Assembly (NCBI GenBank): GCA_013397845.1
Contig: VZTG01000478.1
Location: forward strand, 761,254-825,253
Direction: 5' to 3'
Length of the DNA: 64,000 bases
DNA from: Melanocharis versteri
Taxonomy: Eukaryota > Chordata > Aves > Passeriformes > Melanocharitidae
Shown: positions 62,813 through 64,000 of the stretch, piece after piece
Layout: each line of letters opens with the position of its first letter
Numbering within the stretch: the first letter of the stretch is position 1
Translations under genes and position numbers: made by a program
The notes under the pieces: generated by a model
What the model was told of the DNA's origin: nothing
What the model saw: only the letters and a program-made list of their open reading frames with translations
Databases searched by the model: none

Positions 62813-62919
62813 GGTTAGGGGTGTCCAGCGTGGCCGTGGGGGCGGTCAGTTTCAGCCTGGTCCTCACAGAGCAAAAACCTCAGCTGGGAGACTCTTCTCC
62901 GGTATGGAGCGGGGTGTGT
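62755..62919 (+). CDS. TMEM196: Transmembrane protein 196, coding exon 1 (partial gene)
   Basis: First coding exon of TMEM196, a small multi-pass membrane protein (about 170-180 residues, four predicted spans in vertebrates); its molecular role is poorly known, and the human gene is a reported tumour-suppressor candidate acting on Wnt signalling. The exon encodes 55 residues: MCTSSQIIGS, a hydrophobic span at about residues 7-37 containing LEIGLGVSSVAVGAV, then a polar loop KPQLGDSSPVWSG. These match the vertebrate protein almost residue for residue. The start has A at -3 and is the conserved one; two nearby upstream ATGs are out of frame. The exon ends after Val-Cys at 62919, before a GTACGT donor; reading on gives a stop at 62926. 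The remaining exons lie beyond the window. Identity rests on remembered similarity, but is strong. Confidence 0.92.
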
Positions 62920-64000
62920 GTACGTTAGCCATTTCACTCTCTCTTTAACTCTTTATGGTGATGATCAGACCGTGCGAAGGCATCCCCTTTTCCCTTCCCT
63001 TCCCTCCCTTCCCTTCCCTCCCGCGAGTGCATGTTGCGCCGACCTCGCCGGGTCCATTTCCGATGTGCTTGGGGTACGGTCTGCAGAGTCGCGGGGCGCG
63101 GGGCAGGCACGGCGGGGACAGATGTATGTGTGTGCTGGGCGGGGGGAGACCTCTTCCTTCTCGCTGCTTTCCGTTTTTCAGTCTTGCTGTGAACAACTGA
63201 ACTTTCTCTGAACCCCTTCTCACACCTGGGAAAGCCCGATGCTTTGCGTGGAACCCGGGCCATAGCTTACGGTCTTTAAATTGACTGTGAGTTTTGCTTT
63301 TTAAAAAGAGCAGCCCTGTTCATGATGAGGAGACTGTCAGTAGGCGCTTTAAATCCATGCCAAGGGTATGCCAGCTGAGTCCTGAGCTTTTGGAGGAAAA
63401 ATAGAAAGAGGCATTGAGAAGGAAAAGGAGAAAGATGTTCTCATGATCTGGGCACCCTGAGCTTCTTGTAAAATGAACAAAAATATGAAAACCCAATAAT
63501 GGTTAATAGAAGTAGCATGTTCATATCACAGAGCATTTCTCACCTCTCAAAAATGTTTCTTATTTTTCCAGTTTGAGATATGCATGTTTCTAGGAAGAAT
63601 TTTCCTCCAAATGGTTATTTATATTTATGAAACAAAGAATCAGAAATGTTGAATATTCAGTCTAAACATGAGTGGGCATTTTTGAAGTCCAAAGCTGGTT
63701 TTGGCCAGCTCGTATTGTACAGCAGTATTTCTAATAGGATTGTTTGCTTTGCTTCAGATAACATGATAAATGCAAAACACTCTTGGTTATTCACCAGCAT
63801 AACTTCCTCTAATTTATAGATTCATTCAGACAAAGTGCTTCATGTAATATTCTCACTGTCAATTATTAATTATTGACAACAGAGAAAAATATTTTTGGCA
63901 GTATATAAACACACATATAATTCTGCATTGCAGAACAGGTAGGCGAGAAATGAAAATGATGACCAGATCAGACAGGTAATGATATTACCAGGCCAACAGG
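62920..64000 (+). other. TMEM196: TMEM196 intron 1 (5' part)
   Basis: Starts with the donor GTACGT at 62920-62925. The first ~250 bases remain CpG-rich and include the C/T tract at 62984-63022; the rest is AT-rich with nothing recognised. No second exon is seen before the window ends. Confidence 0.85.
62984..63022. repeat. CCCTT tract, dense quadruplex-type motif
   Basis: Eight C runs of 3-4 separated by T spacers of 4, 2, 2, 1, 2, 2 and 1 bases. The minus strand therefore has eight G tracts with 1-2 base A loops except one loop of four. This is a very strong G-quadruplex consensus and a mirror-symmetric polypurine tract. It lies about 65 bases inside intron 1. Confidence 0.85.

Larger units (their letters stand above)
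62190..63165. promoter_or_regulatory. TMEM196: CpG island of TMEM196
   Basis: Abrupt change from AT-rich DNA to GC-rich, CpG-dense sequence (for example GCCGCGTCCCGCCGCC near 62274 and TCGCGGGGCGCGGGGC near 63089). It spans the predicted promoter, 5' leader, coding exon 1 and the start of intron 1. Low stop-codon density here creates long spurious frames on both strands, including a 262-codon minus-strand one (62079-62867). The island is where methylation would be expected to control the gene; the human orthologue has been reported as silenced by promoter methylation in lung tumours. Confidence 0.9.

Noticed and set aside
62079..62867. 262-codon minus-strand frame, with a 97-codon companion
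   Set aside because: Antisense to the TMEM196 exon and leader in a CpG island. The low stop density of GC-rich DNA explains it, it crosses the ambiguous base, and no domain is visible.
62934..63263. Overlapping frames of 81-109 codons on both strands
   Set aside because: They span the CCCTT tract and CpG-rich start of intron 1; no conserved protein is recognised.
1..64000. CRISPR arrays, bacterial operons, integrons or phage modules
   Set aside because: No direct-repeat/spacer arrays, ribosome-binding sites or dense gene packing. The sequence is vertebrate nuclear DNA.

Overview
The window looks like a songbird (passerine) nuclear chromosome. Supporting evidence: AT-rich, intron-poor DNA with very few interspersed repeats; several 5'-truncated CR1 LINE tails ending in the ATTCTRTG octamer; fragments of avian-type endogenous retrovirus LTRs; and one tRNA-Ile-headed, CR1-tailed SINE (57984-58112) that matches TguSINE1 of zebra finch and related songbirds. 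The species cannot be named from the sequence. There are two assembly gaps (30888-30923 and 53534-53596) and one ambiguous base (62618).

The only protein-coding exon I can identify with confidence is at the right edge: coding exon 1 of TMEM196 (62755-62919, plus strand). It is only 55 codons before a GTACGT splice donor. It sits in a CpG island (about 62190-63165) with a compact promoter (GC box, inverted CCAAT box, TATA-like element), a C-rich G-quadruplex-type tract at the predicted start site, and a leader with three upstream AUGs. Intron 1 begins at 62920 and runs out of the window; it carries a second, very regular quadruplex-type tract at 62984-63022.

The other ~62 kb upstream is a gene desert. 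In vertebrates the neighbour on the 5' side of TMEM196 is MACC1, so this is probably the TMEM196-MACC1 intergenic interval; that is inference from known synteny, because no MACC1 exon is visible. Recognisable content, left to right: CR1 (10524-10917, minus); a CR1 tail fused to an LTR remnant (11578-12440); a CR1 tail (14229-14300, minus); a 1.2 kb CR1 with decayed reverse transcriptase (15112-16320, plus); a short CR1-like tail (30711-30762); an LTR 5' end (31177-31300); an old CR1 (42117-42835, minus); an LTR (47830-48400) followed by an unassigned richer block; and the SINE (57984-58112, minus). Microsatellites and short tandem duplications are scattered between.

No convincing new system is present. 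The points most worth checking are a candidate exon at 26253-26421 (good acceptor, ATG, signal-peptide-like ORF, perfect GTGAGT donor), an unusually long unassigned ORF at 32802-33314, a TAGG-rich degenerate region at 33140-34370, and the TMEM196 promoter, uORF and quadruplex architecture. Most other long ORFs are chance frames, TE-derived frames, or products of low stop density in the CpG island.
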